A stretch of 64,000 nt of DNA from Affinundibacterium seohonense (GCF_014284305.1 NZ_JACOFW010000012.1:62001-126000), one strand, 5' to 3'. Positions 14,478 to 25,005 are shown, counted from the first letter of the stretch. The notes: generated by a model from the letters alone, not told the origin. Made by a program: numbers and translations.

Positions 14478-17357
14478 TTACTCATAATCACTCATCGGTA
14501 CACAAGCGCAGAACAAGTTACGATCGCCGTAGACATTGTCAGCACGACCTACCGGTGCCCAGTATTTTTGCTTACGCAATGCTGGTACTGGGAAAGCCGC
14601 CACTTCGCGACCGTAGGCGTGATTCCATTCGTTGGCGACCAATACTTCTGCAGTATGTGGTGCGTTTTTGAGTGGATTGTCTTTGGCGTCAAATTCACCG
14701 CTGGCCACCTTAGCGATTTCTTCACGGATGACGATCATCGCATCGATGAAACGATCCAACTCAGCTTGTGATTCGCTTTCTGTTGGCTCAATCATCAACG
14801 TACCTGGCACTGGGAAGCTCATCGTCGGTGCATGGAAACCGAAGTCGATCAAACGCTTTGCTACGTCTTCATTCGAGATGCCGGTTGCATCTGTCAATGG
14901 ACGCAAATCCAAAATACATTCATGCGCTACCAAGCCATCATGGCCTGTGTACAGTACTGGGTAATGTGGTGCCAAACGCTTAGCGATGTAGTTCGCTGCC
15001 AAGATCGCTGTTTCCGTTGCTGCTTTCAAGCCTTCTGCGCCCATCATGGCGATGTACATCCACGAGATTGGCAAAATCGATGCTGAACCGAACGGTGCTG
15101 CGCTAACTGCTGAGATACCATCTTCACCGCGTACATAACCGGTTGATTTTTGATTCGGCAAGAACTTAGCCAAATGTGCGCCAACCGCGACTGGGCCAAC
15201 ACCCGGGCCGCCACCGCCGTGTGGAATACAGAATGTTTTATGTAAGTTCAAATGACTGACGTCGCCACCGAATTTACCTGGTGCAGCAACGCCGACCAAG
15301 GCATTCATATTCGCGCCGTCGACATACACTTGACCGCCGTGTGCGTGAACGATCTCGCACAAAGTTTGGATGCCTTCTTCAAATACACCGTGCGTAGATG
15401 GATAAGTTACCATCGCTGCCGCCAAATTGGCGCTGTGTTTTTCTGCTTTGGCTTTCAAATCAACCAAATCAACGTTACCGTTGTTATCGCATGCAACCAC
15501 CACAACTTCCATGCCTACCATCGAAGCAGACGCTGGGTTAGTACCGTGCGCGGAGGATGGGATCAAGCAGATATTGCGATGTGCGTCGCCACGAGATTGA
15601 TGGTAAGCCTGGATCACCAACAAGCCAGCATATTCACCTTGTGAACCTGCATTTGGTTGCAAAGAGACTGCGTCGTATCCAGTCGCTGCACACAACATCG
15701 CTTCTAACTGATCGATCATTTCGCGGTAACCGATCGTTTGATCGTTCGGTGCGAATGGATGGATGTTAGAAAACTCTGGCCATGTCACTGGGATCATTTC
15801 TGATGTTGCATTCAACTTCATGGTGCAAGAACCGAGCGGGATCATCGTGCGATCTAACGCCAAATCTTTATCTGCCAAGCTACGCAGGTAACGCAACATT
15901 TCGTGTTCAGCGTGATAGCGGCTGAAAGTTGGATGCGTCAAATAGGTCGTCGTACGCGCCAAGGCTGCTGGGAAAGCATCCGCGACGCTTGCTTCAGTCG
16001 CGTCAAACGCTGGTGCTGCTTTGCCTTGACCGAGGATAGACCACAAAGCTTCGATATCGGCACGGGTTGCGGTTTCATCGAGAGAAACGCCAACTTGTGT
16101 CGCGCTGATTTGACGCAAGTTATAACCCGCTGCTTGCGCTGCTGCGTGCAATGCTGCAGCGTCAGCAACATTGATCGTCAATGTATCGAAGAAACTACTG
16201 TTTGCGATAGCTACACCCATTTGTTTCAAACCAGCAGCCAAGGTACCAGTCAAACGATGTGTACGTTGAGCGATTTGTTTCAAGCCAGCTGGACCATGAT
16301 ACACGGCGTACATAGACGCGATCACTGCTAATAAAACCTGCGCTGTACAGATGTTAGAAGTCGCTTTTTCGCGGCGAATATGCTGCTCACGTGTTTGCAA
16401 TGCTAAACGGTAAGCTTGCTTGCCTTGGGCGTCGATCGTCACACCGACTAAACGGCCTGGCATAGAACGCTTGAAGGCATCTTTCGTACCCATGAAGCCA
16501 GCGTGTGGGCCACCGAAGCCGAGTGGCACACCAAAGCGTTGGCTGTTACCGACAACCACGTCTGCGCCCCAAGTACCTGGCGCTTCGATCAGGGTCAACG
16601 CCAATAAATCTGCTGCAGCGATCACCATAGCGCCTTTAGCATGGATTGCGGTCGCAAATTCGCGGTAATCACGGATCTCGCCGTCTACACTTGGGTATTG
16701 CAATAACACGCCGAAGCAATCGTTTTCTAGAGCTTCATTCGCCGTCAACGTGCGCACTTCGATGCCCAATGGCTTAGCACGGGTTTCGATGATTTCACGT
16801 GTTTGCGGCAACACATCATGTGCTACGTAAAACACATTGGAATTCGATTTACCAACGCGTTGAATCAAGGTCATCGCTTCTGCAGCGGCTGTACCTTCAT
16901 CGAGCATAGACGCATTCGCGATGTCCATGCCTGTCATGTCCATGATGACTTGCTGGAAGTTCAAAATCGCTTCTAAGCGACCTTGAGAAATTTCTGGTTG
17001 GTATGGCGTGTAAGCCGTGTACCAAGCTGGGTTTTCAAAAATATTACGCAGAATCACGCCAGGCGTGTGCGTGTTGTAATAGCCTTGGCCGATGAAAGAC
17101 TTGAGCACTTTATTTTTGCTCGCCAATGCCTTCAATGTTGCCAATGCTTCAGTTTCAGATTTCGCTTCTGTGAATTGCGCCAATGGCAAAACATTTTTAC
17201 GACGGATATTCGCTGGAACAATCGCATCGATCAACGCTGTACGATCCGCATAGCCCAACACTTTGAGCATAGCAGCTTGTTCTGCTTCAGATGGGCCGAT
17301 ATGACGGGCGATAAAGGCATCATGTGCCTCAAGTTGGGAAAGGCTAGTACGTGTCAT
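14478..17357 (-). CDS. gcvP: Glycine dehydrogenase (decarboxylating), P-protein
   Basis: The P-protein decarboxylates glycine with pyridoxal phosphate and passes the aminomethyl group to lipoylated GcvH. At 959 residues it is the fused, homodimeric form rather than the split P1/P2 form. Seen: the N-terminal [10 protein letters not shown] opening, [13 protein letters not shown] in the first half, [14 protein letters not shown] in the second, and [16 protein letters not shown] near residue 703, which holds the PLP lysine. The start ATG 17357 gives the family N-terminus [16 protein letters not shown]. It is the last gene of gcvT-gcvH-gcvP, 120 bases after gcvH, with a palindromic repeat in the gap. 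Regulation by glycine is expected from the riboswitch upstream of gcvT. Confidence 0.97.
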   Translation of the reverse strand: MTRTSLSQLEAHDAFIARHIGPSEAEQAAMLKVLGYADRTALIDAIVPANIRRKNVLPLAQFTEAKSETEALATLKALASKNKVLKSFIGQGYYNTHTPGVILRNIFENPAWYTAYTPYQPEISQGRLEAILNFQQVIMDMTGMDIANASMLDEGTAAAEAMTLIQRVGKSNSNVFYVAHDVLPQTREIIETRAKPLGIEVRTLTANEALENDCFGVLLQYPSVDGEIRDYREFATAIHAKGAMVIAAADLLALTLIEAPGTWGADVVVGNSQRFGVPLGFGGPHAGFMGTKDAFKRSMPGRLVGVTIDAQGKQAYRLALQTREQHIRREKATSNICTAQVLLAVIASMYAVYHGPAGLKQIAQRTHRLTGTLAAGLKQMGVAIANSSFFDTLTINVADAAALHAAAQAAGYNLRQISATQVGVSLDETATRADIEALWSILGQGKAAPAFDATEASVADAFPAALARTTTYLTHPTFSRYHAEHEMLRYLRSLADKDLALDRTMIPLGSCTMKLNATSEMIPVTWPEFSNIHPFAPNDQTIGYREMIDQLEAMLCAATGYDAVSLQPNAGSQGEYAGLLVIQAYHQSRGDAHRNICLIPSSAHGTNPASASMVGMEVVVVACDNNGNVDLVDLKAKAEKHSANLAAAMVTYPSTHGVFEEGIQTLCEIVHAHGGQVYVDGANMNALVGVAAPGKFGGDVSHLNLHKTFCIPHGGGGPGVGPVAVGAHLAKFLPNQKSTGYVRGEDGISAVSAAPFGSASILPISWMYIAMMGAEGLKAATETAILAANYIAKRLAPHYPVLYTGHDGLVAHECILDLRPLTDATGISNEDVAKRLIDFGFHAPTMSFPVPGTLMIEPTESESQAELDRFIDAMIVIREEIAKVASGEFDAKDNPLKNAPHTAEVLVANEWNHAYGREVAAFPVPALRKQKYWAPVGRADNVYGDRNLFCACVPMSDYE

Positions 17358-17397
17358 GGTAGTCTTAAAAAATTAGAAAAATAAGTTCAACATCTAA

Positions 17398-17461
17398 CCG
17401 CAGAGGCGCAGAGTACGCAGAGATCTTGATGAATTTCTCTGTGTACTCTGCGCCTCTGCGG
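17398..17461. repeat. Palindromic repeat, copy 1 (gcvH-gcvP gap)
   Basis: Two 26-base arms (17398-17423 and 17436-17461), each carrying the core CCGCAGAGGCGCAGAG or its inverse, pair along their whole length with one G-U pair and an 12-base loop. The same core occurs in copy 2 at 17913. This is an intergenic palindromic repeat; it lacks a T run, so it is not an ordinary terminator. Confidence 0.85.
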
Positions 17462-17480
17462 CGTGGCTTTTCTTATATTT

Positions 17481-17858
17481 TTAGCCGATATTTTTTTGGT
17501 ATGCTTCTGCTGACATCAACGCATCAACATCCGCTGCATTAGCTGGCTTCAATTTGAACAACCATGCATCAAATGCACCTGAATTGATAGAATCAGGTGC
17601 ATCAACTACTGCATCGTTCACTGCAACAACTTCACCAGCGACTGGTGCGTACACGTCACCAGCTGCTTTCACAGATTCAATCACGCAGCAATCTTTACCT
17701 GCAGCCAGCACCGTACCGACTTTTGGCACTTCAACGAAAACGATATCGCCCAATGCATCTTGTGCGAAATCAGTAATACCAACGGACACTGTACCGTCGG
17801 CTTCAACGCGTACCCATTCGTGGGATTCTGTGTATTTACGATCTGCTGGAATTGTCAT
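17481..17858 (-). CDS. gcvH: Glycine cleavage system H-protein
   Basis: The H-protein carries a lipoyl group that shuttles the aminomethyl moiety between P-, T- and L-proteins. I start at ATG 17858 (MTIPADRKYTESHEW) because GGAGAA lies five bases upstream; an in-frame TTG at 17870 overlaps that site. At 125 residues it has the standard length. The lipoylation site is Lys64 in CVIESVKAAGDVYAP. It lies between gcvT and gcvP on the same strand, with a palindromic repeat on each side in the intergenic gaps. No oddity in the protein. Confidence 0.97.
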   Translation of the reverse strand: MTIPADRKYTESHEWVRVEADGTVSVGITDFAQDALGDIVFVEVPKVGTVLAAGKDCCVIESVKAAGDVYAPVAGEVVAVNDAVVDAPDSINSGAFDAWLFKLKPANAADVDALMSAEAYQKNIG

Positions 17859-17912
17859 GTTGTTCTCCAAAAAATTTAAAATGATTATCTTTAAAAACTA
17901 AAAACAAAAACC

Positions 17913-17985
17913 TTTGCCGCAGAGGCGCAGAGATCGCTGAGAAATGCTTCAAAAGCCTCTGCGTACTCCGCGCCTCTGCGGCAAA
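17913..17985. repeat. Palindromic repeat, copy 2 (gcvT-gcvH gap)
   Basis: TTTGCCGCAGAGGCGCAGAG (17913-17932) pairs with the arm ending at about 17985, which has the inverse core CGCCTCTGCGGCAAA; there is one mismatch in about 20 pairs. It shares the CCGCAGAGGCGCAGAG core with copy 1, but the loop differs, so the two are related, separately diverged copies. Confidence 0.85.
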
Positions 17986-17991
17986 AAATAA

Positions 17992-19116
17992 TTAAGCTAC
18001 TAAAACCTTACCATTACGCACAAACGGAAGCTTCACTACTGTCGCTACCAATTGCTTATCGCGAATCTGCACGTGAACCGTGTCACCAATCGCTACACCC
18101 ATAGGCAAACGTGCCAAGGCGATTGCTTCTTGCATCGTTGGGCTGAAAGTACCGCTAGTGATTTCGCCTTCGCCCTGTGGTGTCACCACTTTTTGATGAG
18201 CGCGCAAGATGCCGCCTTTTTCACGCAGGATCAAGCCAAGGAATTGTTGTGTTTGACCTTGTTCATGCAAAGCTTTCTTACCGACGAAATCACGTTCAGC
18301 AACCAAGTCGATCGTCCATGCCAAACCAGCGTTCAATGGATTCACTGTTTCGTCCATATCTTGGCCGTACAAGTTCATGCCAGCTTCCAAACGCAATGTG
18401 TCGCGTGCACCTAGGCCTGCTGGCTTTACACCTACGGCTACTAAAGCATTCCACAAGTCAGTGATGCGTTCTGCAGAAACAGCGATTTCGAAACCATCTT
18501 CACCTGTGTAACCAGTGCGTGCGACCATCACTTCGCCGAAGGAAGTGTTTTCAACGATGACTGCATTAAATGGTTTGATGTCAGCACTAGCAGCTTTAGT
18601 CTCTGGCAAAACTTCCCATGCCTTTGCACGAGCATTTGGGCCTTGAACAGCGATCAAGCCATAAGAATTTGCACCGTCACGACGTTGTGTGATGGTGATA
18701 CCAGCGTTCGTTGCTGAGTTGTGTGCATTCATCCACGCTACGTCTTTTTCCGCTGTACCGGCATTAACCACCAGACGGAACCAAGTTTCGTTCATAAAGT
18801 AGATGATCAAGTCGTCGATCACTGTGCCTTCAGGTTTTAACATGGCTGAGTACAGCGCTTTGCCTGGCACTTGCAATTTATCGACATTATTAGCGACCAA
18901 ACCACGCAAGAAGCTACGTACGTTTTCACCCTTAAGGTCAACTACGCACATATGAGAAACGTCGAACATACCGACGTCAGTACGCACCGCATGATGTTCT
19001 TCGATTTGGGAGCCGTAGTTCACGGGCATATCCCAACCACCGAAATCAACCATCTTCGCGCCGGCTGCACGGTGTGCTGCGTTCAAGGGAGTTACTTTAA
19101 GAGTTGCTTGCGTCAT
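17992..19116 (-). CDS. gcvT: Glycine cleavage system aminomethyltransferase, T-protein
   Basis: The T-protein transfers the methylene carbon from the H-protein-bound intermediate to tetrahydrofolate and releases ammonia. The 374 residues cover the folate-binding GcvT domain and its C-terminal barrel. Seen: [20 protein letters not shown] near the N-terminus, the catalytic-site region [20 protein letters not shown] and [20 protein letters not shown]. It starts at ATG 19116 with a GAGG upstream. It is the first gene of gcvT-gcvH-gcvP and lies about 120 bases downstream of the tandem glycine riboswitch, which is expected to switch on the operon when glycine is abundant. Confidence 0.97.
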   Translation of the reverse strand: MTQATLKVTPLNAAHRAAGAKMVDFGGWDMPVNYGSQIEEHHAVRTDVGMFDVSHMCVVDLKGENVRSFLRGLVANNVDKLQVPGKALYSAMLKPEGTVIDDLIIYFMNETWFRLVVNAGTAEKDVAWMNAHNSATNAGITITQRRDGANSYGLIAVQGPNARAKAWEVLPETKAASADIKPFNAVIVENTSFGEVMVARTGYTGEDGFEIAVSAERITDLWNALVAVGVKPAGLGARDTLRLEAGMNLYGQDMDETVNPLNAGLAWTIDLVAERDFVGKKALHEQGQTQQFLGLILREKGGILRAHQKVVTPQGEGEITSGTFSPTMQEAIALARLPMGVAIGDTVHVQIRDKQLVATVVKLPFVRNGKVLVA

Positions 19117-19231
19117 GTGAGTGCCTCAGTACCAAGTTTGGACAGAAAAAGGGACGAAAAAAAACATACGAATCATTACATTCCGTATGCTACCTGGTCA
19201 CTTTTGAAAATCAAAAATAACCAAACAATCG

Positions 19232-19462
19232 TTACCCCTCTGTCCTGGTACCTGAGAGATTCCGAGATTCGTCATTTAACGATTCTCGTCGCACCTTCGG
19301 TGGGTAGTTCAGCGCAAGCTTTCTCTGCACTGCTACCGCTCTCCAGAGTAGGGGAGTTTTCACACAACCCCGCTGATCGGTCCTTTTGCCTGAGAGTTTG
19401 TTGGGTATTAGCCCCTTCGGCGGCGGTGCACTCTGTGAGTCACGGCTCTCTCCCGATCAAGT
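19232..19462 (-). ncRNA. Tandem glycine riboswitch upstream of gcvT
   Basis: Two glycine aptamers lie in series in the 5' leader of gcvT. The first (about 19375-19462) has CGGGAGAG, CCGCCGAAGGGGC and AAACTCTCAGGCAAAAGGACCG. The second (about 19234-19372) has TCTGGAGAGCG, CCACCGAAGGTGCG and AATCTCTCAGGTACCAGGACAGA in shorter recognisable pieces such as CTCTCAGG and AGGACAGA. These are the conserved glycine aptamer signatures. In this class glycine binding normally activates gcv expression. The -10 box at 19469 places the RNA start at the first aptamer. Confidence 0.95.
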
Positions 19463-19468
19463 GCCGCG

Positions 19469-19474
19469 ATTATA
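19469..19474 (-). promoter_or_regulatory. Probable -10 box of the gcv operon
   Basis: A perfect TATAAT lies on the minus strand, seven bases before the first base of the glycine riboswitch. I see no good -35 at the usual spacing, so an activator may be required. Confidence 0.6.
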
Positions 19475-19602
19475 ACCCGAAACATCTGGGTGATTTCTTA
19501 TCGCAGCACTTTTTTTACATTTTATTGCGTACTAAAGTGTCAATTGTCTTATGCAAAGAAGGACGCAAAAGTAACTTATTTAAATTAACTTAAAATAACA
19601 AA

Positions 19603-21294
19603 CTACTCCTGTACTCGCTCCGGCTTTCCTGTTGCACTTTCGGCTGTATGATTCGCGGCAGCACTACCAACAGCCAAAATTGGCTGACGCGGCGGTTCAC
19701 CCCACATACCTTTTCCGCGAGCATAGTAGGCATGCAAATAACCCCAATATACCAATCCATCAGCACTGCGCGGATCGAGCAGATAAAATCCCAAACGACC
19801 TAGTGGCTGATTCAACGGGACATAAAGCGCTTTATCTAATGTCTCTTTGGTCCAAGCATAGCCGGCACGTTTTTCTGGAGCTTGTTCTTTCCACTGCCCT
19901 TTAATTTGTGCGGTAAAAATCCCTTGGAAAGTATCTTTCGCAATATTCTTCTCAGTTTCATGGAAGTACATCAACGCCTCGTTCTTAGGACGTGCTGACC
20001 CCGGCAATACTTTCAAGCCATGCGCTTGTAAAATCGGGCGCAGTTTATCAGCATAAGCTGGGTCAATCAGATAACCCTGCGGTACGCGAATTTCATCGAC
20101 CGCTTTAAAAGCAACATAAGCAGGCAAATCCATCTTCGTACGTGATTTCTCACCCACAATTTGACCGTTAGCATCTTTAATCGGATCAACCACGTCAAAA
20201 CTATAGGTTTCCGCCAGAGTCATTTCCGTGCGCAATGGCAAGCGAGCATCATTGTTTTTCCATTGATCTGCCCAACGTGATTTCGCTGCGACTTGCTCCC
20301 TCTTCACTTGATCTTTATTCGCCGCCAACCAACGCAATAACTCCACTACATACAAACGATTATCTTCGATTCTTTCCTTAAAGCCTCGATACACATAAGA
20401 CTCCACCAAAATGCCTAGTGCGTATTGCAAAGTCGGATAGTTACTGACTAGGTTGGGCGAGGAAAATGCTGACTCCCATCCCACAATTTTTTTATCCTTA
20501 TCAAAGCGAAAATTCCCGTAGTCATAAGTTGGCATTCCACGCGTCAACATTGTAGAGCGCACATCTGTCAGCATTTTGCGATTTAAGGCTTGCAATGGTG
20601 CATCGCCACCAGTTGCCCATGCAGGTTCATAGGTAATATGAAAGCCATGATAGCTACCATTGGTGGTATGCAAATCAAACACCGCCGCTGGTTGAAAGTC
20701 TTGATACATCGCCAGCATCCAACGAGTATTAGCTGCAGCAGCCTTCATCATGTCGCGGTTCAAATCAATTCCAAATGCATTTTCACGTGGCCCAACACCA
20801 TGGTCTGGATTCGGTTGATGGCGGCGATTGAGAGGATCCTGTGCATCAGCCCCATCCGCATTGTAGGTCGGCAAAGTAACGATTTCGATTGCTTGACGTA
20901 TCTCTGGATATTTACCTTGCATCAATTCGCGCAAGATAATTTGCATCGCATCTTTACCTTCAACTTCACCAGCATGGATACCAGCATTGATATACACGCG
21001 CAATGGATCTTTACCGGTTGCTGCCAAGCGCCAAGCATTTAAAGGCTGTCCAGTCTCGGTGCCGCGCGGTGCATTTTTCGGCTGATACGTCGTCAGGGAT
21101 TTATCCTTCTTTTGCAATGCCGCCATAAACTGAGCGACATCGGCAACCGTGCTAGTGCTCTGATAATTATTTTGTTCAAAACGCGCCTGTGGCCAGTTAT
21201 CTGTCTTTGCTTGAGAAGATTTTTGCGCAAAACTAGTCGCAGAAAGACCGCCTAAACAAGCGATTACACTGAGAGTTAAGATGGATTTATTCAT
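19603..21294 (-). CDS. Exported M14-family zinc carboxypeptidase
   Basis: This is a secreted metallopeptidase of 563 residues. The N-terminus MNKSILTLSVIACLGGLSATSFAQ is a signal peptide with a cleavage site after SFA. M14 features: zinc ligands in NAGIHAGEVEGKDAM (His and Glu), the substrate-binding segment GIDLNRDMMK, and the third zinc ligand in FDLHTTNGSYHG. The C-terminal 200 residues contain no domain I know. It follows an exported M28 peptidase gene on the same strand but a terminator lies between them, so they are probably separate transcripts with a shared role in peptide scavenging. Exact specificity is unknown. No strong ribosome site is visible before ATG 21294. Confidence 0.9.
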   Translation of the reverse strand: MNKSILTLSVIACLGGLSATSFAQKSSQAKTDNWPQARFEQNNYQSTSTVADVAQFMAALQKKDKSLTTYQPKNAPRGTETGQPLNAWRLAATGKDPLRVYINAGIHAGEVEGKDAMQIILRELMQGKYPEIRQAIEIVTLPTYNADGADAQDPLNRRHQPNPDHGVGPRENAFGIDLNRDMMKAAAANTRWMLAMYQDFQPAAVFDLHTTNGSYHGFHITYEPAWATGGDAPLQALNRKMLTDVRSTMLTRGMPTYDYGNFRFDKDKKIVGWESAFSSPNLVSNYPTLQYALGILVESYVYRGFKERIEDNRLYVVELLRWLAANKDQVKREQVAAKSRWADQWKNNDARLPLRTEMTLAETYSFDVVDPIKDANGQIVGEKSRTKMDLPAYVAFKAVDEIRVPQGYLIDPAYADKLRPILQAHGLKVLPGSARPKNEALMYFHETEKNIAKDTFQGIFTAQIKGQWKEQAPEKRAGYAWTKETLDKALYVPLNQPLGRLGFYLLDPRSADGLVYWGYLHAYYARGKGMWGEPPRQPILAVGSAAANHTAESATGKPERVQE

Positions 21295-21362
21295 GGTTTT
21301 GATTTTTTATATTTTGAAAATGAGATAGAACGTCAAATAGCGAAAAAAGTTTCGGTGACCAA

Positions 21363-21403
21363 TAAAAAAACGACCTGAGTAAATCATCACTCAAGTCGTT
21401 TTA
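21363..21403 (-). terminator. Terminator after the M28 peptidase gene
   Basis: On the minus strand ACGACTTGAGT pairs with ACTCAGGTCGT (one G-U pair) around a short loop, and TTTTTTT follows. Confidence 0.8.
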
Positions 21404-21429
21404 TCAAAAACTAGGAAGGGCTCCGTAAA

Positions 21430-22587
21430 TTATTGAGCGGATTGACGCTGTTTCCAAGCATTCAGATATTTTGATGCCTTAGGGTTTTTCTCATCCCATT
21501 TTGGGATTGTTTTGCTATTAGCTATCTGTTCAACCGCAACAGCAACCGCACGATTGACCTTAGCCATATTGTGATAGTCAATCTTGTGGGCTTCGTCACC
21601 AGGGGCATGATAGTCGGGGAATCCATACGCAACGCTAATCGTATGCGCCGGAATACCTTGATCTGCGAGTGCTTGATTATCGCTGGCACCAAAGTATTTA
21701 TCGCTATTGACAGGATGTTTCCACACGTTGATACCGGTCTTATCACCGGCCTGCTTGATAATGGCACCGACATCAGAAAAATCAAATCCTGTTACACCAA
21801 CAGAAGCAACTTGTGGGCCTTCGGAATCATCCGTACGACCTACTTGTTCAATATTGATGCCAGCAATCGTTTTTTCGATAGGGAAAATAGGATTTTTCCC
21901 ATAATAGCGAGAACCGACCAAGCCTTTCTCTTCACCAAAGAAAGTCATAAAAACGATACTGCGTTTTGGACGTTCTTTCATGCCAGCAAAAGCTTTGGCT
22001 AACTCAATAACAGATACCGTTCCACTTGCATCATCATTCGCACCATTGAAAATCTTATCGCCCGCTAGACTCTCCTTGATGCCGACGTGATCGTAATGCG
22101 CTGTCACCAACACATAACTATCACGCAACACAGGATCTGAACCGCGCAGAACACCGATTACATTTCGAACGATAGTCGGAGTTGTTGGCTCTGCCTCAGC
22201 AGGAGGAACTGGCGCCCCCGGACGACGACGAATTTCCTTCTTCAAAATATTCCAATCAGCCGTTTGAAAATAGCCATCATTTCCCGCTGGTTCTAAGCCA
22301 ATTGCACGAAACTGCGCTGCGATGTATTCCGCAGCCAAATCTAGGCCGCGCGAAGGTGTATCACGTCCTTCTAATAAATCTGAGGCCAAAAAAGTCAAAT
22401 GTCCGCGCATAGACTCTGCAGATATACGGTCGACGGTGGCTTGCATGGTTGCCGGCAACATCGGTACTTGTTTTGCACCAGCCGTACTATTAGTTTGCGC
22501 AAAGACGGTACCCGAAAGGATTAAACATTGGGAAACCAAAGCTGCGGAGCAAAGCGCCTTTACATTCATCATCACCTTTTTATTCAT
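21430..22587 (-). CDS. Exported M28-family zinc aminopeptidase
   Basis: This is an M28 metallopeptidase with two co-catalytic zinc ions, exported by a signal peptide (start taken at ATG 22587, MNKKVMMNVK, signal core ending VFAQ; ATG 22572 with AAGGTG upstream is an alternative). Metal-site motifs: VTAHYDHVG (His), NGANDDASGTVSVIE (Asp), FFGEEKGLVGS (Glu pair), INIEQVGRTDDSEG (Asp) and YGFPDYHAPGDE (His). Thus all the M28 ligands appear present. It likely trims N-terminal residues from peptides in the periplasm or outside. A terminator follows, then the M14 peptidase gene. The frame extends upstream to 22635 without support. Confidence 0.92.
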   Translation of the reverse strand: MNKKVMMNVKALCSAALVSQCLILSGTVFAQTNSTAGAKQVPMLPATMQATVDRISAESMRGHLTFLASDLLEGRDTPSRGLDLAAEYIAAQFRAIGLEPAGNDGYFQTADWNILKKEIRRRPGAPVPPAEAEPTTPTIVRNVIGVLRGSDPVLRDSYVLVTAHYDHVGIKESLAGDKIFNGANDDASGTVSVIELAKAFAGMKERPKRSIVFMTFFGEEKGLVGSRYYGKNPIFPIEKTIAGINIEQVGRTDDSEGPQVASVGVTGFDFSDVGAIIKQAGDKTGINVWKHPVNSDKYFGASDNQALADQGIPAHTISVAYGFPDYHAPGDEAHKIDYHNMAKVNRAVAVAVEQIANSKTIPKWDEKNPKASKYLNAWKQRQSAQ

Positions 22588-22755
22588 TTTTTCCACTCTT
22601 TTTGGTAAGTGCGTATTGCCAAACGCTGGCAACACTTCACAATTTAATTTTTATCGGTTTTACAGCATCTCAATCAGAACAACTAACGCTAAATAAGTTC
22701 CGTCAAATTTCTCCGAAGTCCAAGATTTTGTTCACGACACCCAAGATCAATCAAA

Positions 22756-24993
22756 TTAGGCGCGACGCACGTCTTGAACACCGCTAACCTCACGGATCAC
22801 TGTCATCGCTTTCTGCAATTGACTAGTACCATTGATCTCGGCGGTAAAAGACATCTTTGCCTGCCCTTTCGCACTTTGCGTATTTACCCCGATGACATTA
22901 ATTTTCTCACGTGAAAAAACCTCTGAAATGTCACGTAGCAAACCTTGTCGGTCTTGCGCCAATACAAAAATATCGACCGGATAAACGGTGTCTTTGCCAC
23001 CATCACCCCAGGTCGTTTGTATCACACGCTCAGGCGCTTTATTGCGCATCTCGCCAAAGTTTTTGCAGGTAAGACGGTGTATAGAGACCCCCTTCCCACG
23101 CGTGACAAAACCAACGATGTCATCAGGTGGTGCAGGTTTACAACAGCGTGCTAACTGCGTCATTAATCCTTCTGTGCCGACGACCAACACCCCAGATTTC
23201 GCACCGTGCTCGACGCTCGTTGCGCGGATCTTATTCGAGATCACAAACTCCGGGCTCTGTTCCGGTTCTGGATCATCCCGCAAAGCAGTCTCGACTTGAC
23301 GCAAGCTAAACTCTTCTTTGCCGACCGCTAAAAATAAATCATCGAGGCTGGCGAAACTCAGCTTACGCGCCAACTCTTCTAAATTAACAGAAGTTTTACC
23401 CTCGCGCTGCAAAGTTTTTTCTATCATGCCGCGACCTGTGGAAAGCGTAATTTCTTGGTCAATCGCGTTAAACCATGCGCGGATTTTGCTACGGGTGCGA
23501 GTGCCAACCGTGTACTCGGGCGTCAACCAATCGCGCGAAGGCCCAGTCTGAATCGAACCAATTTTGAGGGTAATGATTTCAACCGTCTGGCCATTTTTCA
23601 ACTTCGTATTCAACGGCACCATCACACCATCGACACGCGCGCCACGACAGCGGTGACCAACATCCGTATGCAGCTGATAAGCAAAATCAACTGGTGTTGC
23701 ACCAGTCGGCAATTCGATCACACGCGCTTGCGGTGTCAGTACGTAAATGCGGTCATCTAAGGTCGCCGCTTTGACTTTTTCTACCCACTCACGCTGCAAT
23801 TGCTCTTGATCGACCACCACATCCGACACTTCATTTTTCCATGCAAGCAATTGGCGCAACCAAGCAATTTTCTCATCATATTCTTGCGCTGAAAAATTCG
23901 AGCCGCCAGTTTCTTTATAGCGCCAATGCGCTGCCACACCGAACTCAGAAAATTGATGCATTTCCTTGGTGCGAATTTGCACTTCTAATGGACGGCCATC
24001 ATCGACTACCACCACAGTATGTAAGGATTTATAGCCATTCGGTTTAGGGCGAGAAATGTAGTCGTCAAACTCTTTCGGGATAGGCGTCCACAAATTATTC
24101 AGAATGCCCAACACCGTATAACAATCTTTGATATCGTCAACAATGACGCGAAAAGCCCGCACGTCATAAAGTTCATCAAAGTCGACCTTCTTGCCCTTCA
24201 TTTTTTTCCAAATACTGTAGATGTGTTTAGGGCGGCCACTCACTTCAGCCTTCACATCCACAGATTTCAATTCATGCTCTAATCGCGCGATAGCAGAAAC
24301 CACGAAACTCTCACGTTCGACACGCTTTTCTTCCAGCATTTTGGCGATGCGTTTGTATTGTTCTGGCTCTAAAAAACGGAACGACAAATCTTCTAGTTCC
24401 CACTTCAACTGCCACACACCCAAACGATTTGCCAAAGGCGCATACAAGTCCATGGTCTCACTGGCATATTGTTGCACCGCGCCGTCATCGCGCTTGCATT
24501 CAGCGAAATACCGTAGAGTCGTGACGCGAGACGCCAAGCGTACCAGCACGACTCGCATGTCGTTCGCCATCGCCAACACCATTTTGCGCAGCACTTCCAT
24601 TTGTGAAGCGGTGCGTTCGGCTTCATCTTTTCCACGCCCAACGTCATGCTGGGTCAAAGTCGCTTCACGTAGGCGCATTAGACGTCGGACACCAGCGACC
24701 AACTCTGCAATTTCTTTACCAAATTTTGCTTCAATTTTTTCTGCAGCCAGCGGATTCATCTCCGACAACTCAAACAATATCCCCGCGATGCGGGTATCGG
24801 CATCCGTTCTCAGCATTGCTAAGGTAGATGCAACACCAATCGCAAATTGCAAGGCATTTTGTTCCGTGACGATATTTCTATCTTCAAAAAAAGGCGTGAC
24901 GAATTCCAGTGCTTGCGCAATGCGCGCAGCATCAGCGGGTGACAAACCCTCGACTAATTGTGCTTCCGAAAGTGTGGCGGAGAGTGAGACCAT
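22756..24993 (-). CDS. relA: RelA, (p)ppGpp synthetase I
   Basis: RelA makes (p)ppGpp on stalled ribosomes and drives the stringent response. It has 745 residues in the order pseudo-hydrolase HD (about 25-170), synthetase (about 230-345, with YDVRAFRVIVDDIKDCY and the RelA-type acidic EFDDYISRPKPNGYKSLH), TGS (about 400-465, IYVLTPQARVIELPTGATPVDFAY), a helical/zinc-finger-like middle with CCKPAPPDDIVGF, and a C-terminal ACT domain. The HD motif that SpoT needs (His-Asp followed by Glu-Asp) is replaced by AGILFELSEMNP, so hydrolase activity should be absent; this is the normal state of RelA proteins. It lies 12 bases after a RidA-family gene on the same strand. Confidence 0.96.
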   Translation of the reverse strand: MVSLSATLSEAQLVEGLSPADAARIAQALEFVTPFFEDRNIVTEQNALQFAIGVASTLAMLRTDADTRIAGILFELSEMNPLAAEKIEAKFGKEIAELVAGVRRLMRLREATLTQHDVGRGKDEAERTASQMEVLRKMVLAMANDMRVVLVRLASRVTTLRYFAECKRDDGAVQQYASETMDLYAPLANRLGVWQLKWELEDLSFRFLEPEQYKRIAKMLEEKRVERESFVVSAIARLEHELKSVDVKAEVSGRPKHIYSIWKKMKGKKVDFDELYDVRAFRVIVDDIKDCYTVLGILNNLWTPIPKEFDDYISRPKPNGYKSLHTVVVVDDGRPLEVQIRTKEMHQFSEFGVAAHWRYKETGGSNFSAQEYDEKIAWLRQLLAWKNEVSDVVVDQEQLQREWVEKVKAATLDDRIYVLTPQARVIELPTGATPVDFAYQLHTDVGHRCRGARVDGVMVPLNTKLKNGQTVEIITLKIGSIQTGPSRDWLTPEYTVGTRTRSKIRAWFNAIDQEITLSTGRGMIEKTLQREGKTSVNLEELARKLSFASLDDLFLAVGKEEFSLRQVETALRDDPEPEQSPEFVISNKIRATSVEHGAKSGVLVVGTEGLMTQLARCCKPAPPDDIVGFVTRGKGVSIHRLTCKNFGEMRNKAPERVIQTTWGDGGKDTVYPVDIFVLAQDRQGLLRDISEVFSREKINVIGVNTQSAKGQAKMSFTAEINGTSQLQKAMTVIREVSGVQDVRRA

Positions 24994-25005
24994 ATTAATT
25001 CGATG

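Noticed and set aside
15252-15644. Long plus-strand open frames opposite gcvP, such as 15252-15644 and 15903-16331
   Set aside because: They lie inside gcvP on the other strand and have no domain or ribosome site; they are shadows produced by its codon use.
22756-24993. SpoT instead of RelA
   Set aside because: The HD-motif residues needed for ppGpp hydrolysis are missing and the synthetase has the acidic EFDD of RelA.
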